Shown here: in pieces, positions 12,130-14,614 of the stretch
Numbering within the stretch: position 1 is the first letter of the stretch
Layout: each line of letters begins with the position of its first letter
Notes under the pieces: generated by a model
Database searches by the model: none
What the model was told of the DNA's origin: nothing
What the model saw: only the letters and a program-made list of their open reading frames with translations
Program-made: the position numbers and the translations under genes
NCBI GenBank assembly: GCA_023442845.1
Contig: JAEZXC010000032.1
Coordinates: 1 to 14,614 of the forward strand
Length of the DNA stretch: 14,614 bases
Direction of reading: 5' to 3'
Source of the DNA: Actinomycetes bacterium
GTDB taxonomy: Bacteria; Actinomycetota; Actinomycetes; Actinomycetales; Demequinaceae

Positions 12130-14369
12130 GCACGCCGGGCGCCCGTAACGCGACGGGCGTCGTACACACCATCGATGCGACGCACGGCACTGAGAACCGC
12201 GCCCAGGTGCGAGGGATCCGCCATTTCGAATGTAAACGTGTTGAGGGCAACGCGATCGCGAGACGTCGACACATGTGCGCCAAGGATGTTGAGGTGATGA
12301 TCGGACAGCACCTGAACAACATCTGCAAGGAGACGGTTGCGGTCGAGCGCCTCTACCTCGATTTGGACCATAAACGTCGAGTCAGAAGCGCCCGTCCACT
12401 GCACATCAACCATGCGCTCCGGCTGTTGCTCGAGTTGCAGCAGGTTCTCGCAGTCGGACCGGTGAATCGACACGCCCTGCCCACGGGTGACGAAGCCTCG
12501 GATGGGGTCGCCGGGCACAGGCGTGCAGCACTTCGCAAGTTTGACGACCACGTCGGTCATGCCGGAAACCGAGACTCCGGGGTCGCCCCGGCGCGCCGTC
12601 TGCCGAGTGCCTGGTCGCGTGATCTCCGCAAGGTCTTCATCGGCGCCAGCGCGACCACCGACAGCCTCGATCATCCGATCCACGACATCGGATGGTTGTT
12701 CCTTGTGCTCACCGATGGCGGCGTAGAGCGAGTCGACGTCGTCGTAATGCATCTCACGGGCGAGAGCGAGAAGCGTCGATTTCGACATGAGGCGCTGCAT
12801 TGGCAAGTGCTGTCGGCGAATCGCCCGCGCCAGCATGTCACGCCCGGTTTCGATCGATTCTTCACGCCGTTCACGGGTGAACCATTGGCGAATCTTGTTG
12901 CGGGCCCGTGTTGACTGCACAAAGTCGAGCCAGTCGCGTTTGGGGTGGCCGTTCTCGTCCGACGTCGTGATGACCTCGACCGTGTCCCCATTCTCAAGAG
13001 TCGAATCGAGCGAGACGAGTCGACCGTTCACCTTCGCCCCAACGGTCTTGTGACCCACCTCCGTGTGGACCGCGTAAGCGAAGTCGACTGGCGTCGCACC
13101 CTGAGGCAATGCAAGAAGTTTGCCTCGCGGGGTGAAGACATAGACCTCCGCGCGGGAGATCTCCCCCCGCAGCGAGTCGAGGAAGTCGCTTGGGTCTGCG
13201 GTCTCTTGCTGCCAGTCGGCGATCTGGCGCAGCCACCCCATGTCGCTTGCGACTGCCGGCACCTTCTCACCCTTGGCGTTTTCCTTGTACCGCCAGTGAG
13301 CTGCAAGGCCGTACTCCGCCCGTCGGTGCATGTCCCACGTACGAATCTGCAGCTCAATCGGTTTGCCCTGCGGACCGATCACCGTCGTGTGAAGCGACTG
13401 GTAGAGGTTGAACTTCGGCATCGCGATGTAGTCCTTGAACCGGCCCGGAACGGGCTGGAACATCGAGTGCATCTCGCCGAGCACCGCGTAGCAGTCACGG
13501 ACTGACTCGACGAGGATCCGAATCCCGACGAGGTCGTAGATGTCGTTAAGGTCGCGGCCTCTGACGATCATCTTTTGGTAGACCGAGTAGTAATGCTTCG
13601 GCCGCCCAGTGATCTCTGCCTTGATCTTCTTCGCCTTGAGGACGCTCGCGATTCGTGAGCGCACCTCTGCAAGGTCCTTCTCGCGCTCGGGTGCACGTTC
13701 TGCGACAACCTCGACGATCTCTTGGTAGATCTTTGGGTACAGCGTCTTGAACGACAGATCCTCGAGTTCCCACTTGATTGCGTTGAGTCCCATGCGGTGC
13801 GCAAGGGGGGCATAGATTTCGAGGGTCTCCTGGGCCTTTCGCCGCGCCGACGCTTGGCTCACGTGCTCCCAGGTCCGTGCGTTGTGAAGACGGTCGGCAA
13901 GCTTGAGCAACAACACACGGATATCGCGGGCCATCGCGACAACAAGCTTTCGCACGGTCTCCGCTTGAGCCGCTTCACCAAACTTCAGTTTGTCGAGCTT
14001 GGTGACGCCGTCAACAAAGGAGGCGACCTCGTCGCCGAACTCCTCACGAATCTGATCGAGAGGAAAGTTCGTGTCCTCGACAACGTCGTGAAGCAAGGCG
14101 GCCGCGATCACGGTGTCCGGGAGACCAAGGCCCGCGATGATCTCAGCCACGGCAATCGGGTGCGTGATGTACCGCTCACCGCTTTGCCGCAACTGACCCT
14201 CGTGCGCCTGCTCCGCGACGGCGTGAGCTCTCTCGATGAGGCCCGTCTTGGCGCGCGGGTACATGCGGCGATAGATCTCAAGCAGTGATGAGATCGCAGC
14301 CGGCTCTTGCGCGTGACGGCGCAACGCAAACTTCCGCCCGGCGGAGGTCTGCGCCTTGGTATCCGTCAC
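12114..14369 (-). CDS. rel: Bifunctional (p)ppGpp synthetase/hydrolase Rel
   Basis: Rel makes and degrades the stringent-response alarmones (p)ppGpp in the cytoplasm, sensing uncharged tRNA on the ribosome. The length of 751 is typical of long RSH proteins. The hydrolase domain (about 40-195) carries ITHP at 68-71 and HDVVEDT at 94-100, the HD motif. The synthetase domain (about 245-365) has GRPKHYYSVYQKM at 255-267, YDLVGIRILV at 278-287 and AEYGLAAHWRYKE at 351-363. RFKD at 310-313 is the RXKD form found in bifunctional enzymes, not the EXDD of RelA. Then come TGS (408-467), a helical region, the Cys-rich finger with C614, C615, H636 and C640, and an ACT domain (about 668-742). The GTG start has GGAGG five bases upstream. 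It lies 35 bases after secF. The 3' end overlaps the convergent AbiEi-like gene by 16 bases. Confidence 0.96.
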   Translation of the reverse strand: MTDTKAQTSAGRKFALRRHAQEPAAISSLLEIYRRMYPRAKTGLIERAHAVAEQAHEGQLRQSGERYITHPIAVAEIIAGLGLPDTVIAAALLHDVVEDTNFPLDQIREEFGDEVASFVDGVTKLDKLKFGEAAQAETVRKLVVAMARDIRVLLLKLADRLHNARTWEHVSQASARRKAQETLEIYAPLAHRMGLNAIKWELEDLSFKTLYPKIYQEIVEVVAERAPEREKDLAEVRSRIASVLKAKKIKAEITGRPKHYYSVYQKMIVRGRDLNDIYDLVGIRILVESVRDCYAVLGEMHSMFQPVPGRFKDYIAMPKFNLYQSLHTTVIGPQGKPIELQIRTWDMHRRAEYGLAAHWRYKENAKGEKVPAVASDMGWLRQIADWQQETADPSDFLDSLRGEISRAEVYVFTPRGKLLALPQGATPVDFAYAVHTEVGHKTVGAKVNGRLVSLDSTLENGDTVEVITTSDENGHPKRDWLDFVQSTRARNKIRQWFTRERREESIETGRDMLARAIRRQHLPMQRLMSKSTLLALAREMHYDDVDSLYAAIGEHKEQPSDVVDRMIEAVGGRAGADEDLAEITRPGTRQTARRGDPGVSVSGMTDVVVKLAKCCTPVPGDPIRGFVTRGQGVSIHRSDCENLLQLEQQPERMVDVQWTGASDSTFMVQIEVEALDRNRLLADVVQVLSDHHLNILGAHVSTSRDRVALNTFTFEMADPSHLGAVLSAVRRIDGVYDARRVTGARRAYEGA

Positions 14370-14401
14370 AGTGGCCTCCGATTCGAAAAAGGGTGAAGAC
14401 C

Positions 14402-14407
14402 AGTCTA
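14402..14407 (-). promoter_or_regulatory. Possible -10 element for rel, overlapping the secF stop
   Basis: TAGACT on the minus strand fits TANNNT, and its first three bases are the TAG stop of secF. Transcription would start near 14395, 26 bases before the rel GTG and upstream of its GGAGG. No clear -35 is visible. This would allow rel to be expressed independently of the sec operon. Confidence 0.35.
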
Positions 14408-14614
14408 CTTGCGGCGCTTGCGTCGCGGTTGCGCAGCCGTGCCCTGGTGGTGTCCGGGCTGCAGAGCGCCAACTCGAACGGTGCCATCCTCGCGCACAAC
14501 ATCCGACTTGCCGCCCTCACGGAAGCGCTGCACCTCGGCATTGTGCTGGATGATTTTCGGCTCGCGCTGACGCAAGGCCACCTCGAGAGGAGTGGCGACA
14601 AAGATCGATGAGAA
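14405..14614 (-). CDS. secF: Protein translocase subunit SecF, C-terminal end (start off the right edge)
   Basis: The minus-strand frame ending at TAG 14407-14405 is open to the window edge and gives 69 residues with no Met, so only the gene's 3' end is present. It begins FSSIFVATPLEVALRQREPK, the end of the last transmembrane helix and the following cytoplasmic tail of actinobacterial SecF. A charged tail ends in PRRKRRK. SecF works with SecD in the membrane, using the proton gradient to complete export of preproteins through SecYEG. Identification rests on this terminal motif and on the position upstream of rel, where secD-secF normally sit. The tail is hydrophilic and basic, as in relatives. 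rel starts 35 bases downstream with no gene between. Confidence 0.82.
   Translation of the reverse strand, partial: FSSIFVATPLEVALRQREPKIIQHNAEVQRFREGGKSDVVREDGTVRVGALQPGHHQGTAAQPRRKRRK

Overview
The window is a dense block of bacterial core genes from a high-GC Gram-positive organism, most likely an actinobacterium and plausibly of the order Micrococcales. The evidence is the GC-rich codon usage, the actinobacterial form of ribosomal protein S4, and gene order: secF, rel, DUF349, membrane cyclophilin, hisS, aspS, rarA, rpsD and alaS form a neighbourhood I recognise from this phylum. I cannot name a species. There is no rRNA, tRNA, CRISPR array, insertion sequence or prophage, and no gene-free stretch longer than 300 bases. 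The longest is the 145-base gap between rarA and rpsD.

Layout from left to right. Bases 1-1973 hold the first 657 codons of alaS on the minus strand; the gene runs off the left edge. A strong hairpin separates it from rpsD (minus). rarA (minus) follows. A divergent promoter region then opens onto a two-gene plus-strand cassette: an ArsR-like repressor translationally coupled to an MFS exporter. The exporter meets aspS tail to tail with a 34-base overlap. aspS and hisS (both minus, hisS transcribed first) form a tRNA-synthetase operon. A second divergent region drives a plus-strand run: membrane-anchored cyclophilin, a DUF349 protein coupled to it by an ATGA overlap, and an AbiEi-like protein of unknown function. 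That run collides with the stringent-response gene rel (minus) with a 16-base tail-to-tail overlap. The last 69 codons of secF (minus) reach the right edge.

Most of the genes serve protein synthesis and its control: three aminoacyl-tRNA synthetases, one small-subunit ribosomal protein, the (p)ppGpp synthetase/hydrolase, a peptidyl-prolyl isomerase and a Sec translocase subunit. RarA serves replication-fork maintenance. The ArsR-MFS pair looks like an accessory insertion between aspS and rarA, and the AbiEi-like protein is the least explained gene. Beyond these, the interest lies in gene junctions: leaderless starts around a palindromic operator, two overlapping convergent gene pairs, a hairpin that probably ends rel but lies inside the opposing gene, and an aspartyl-tRNA synthetase with the signature of a non-discriminating enzyme. 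I did not find a convincing new multi-gene system.
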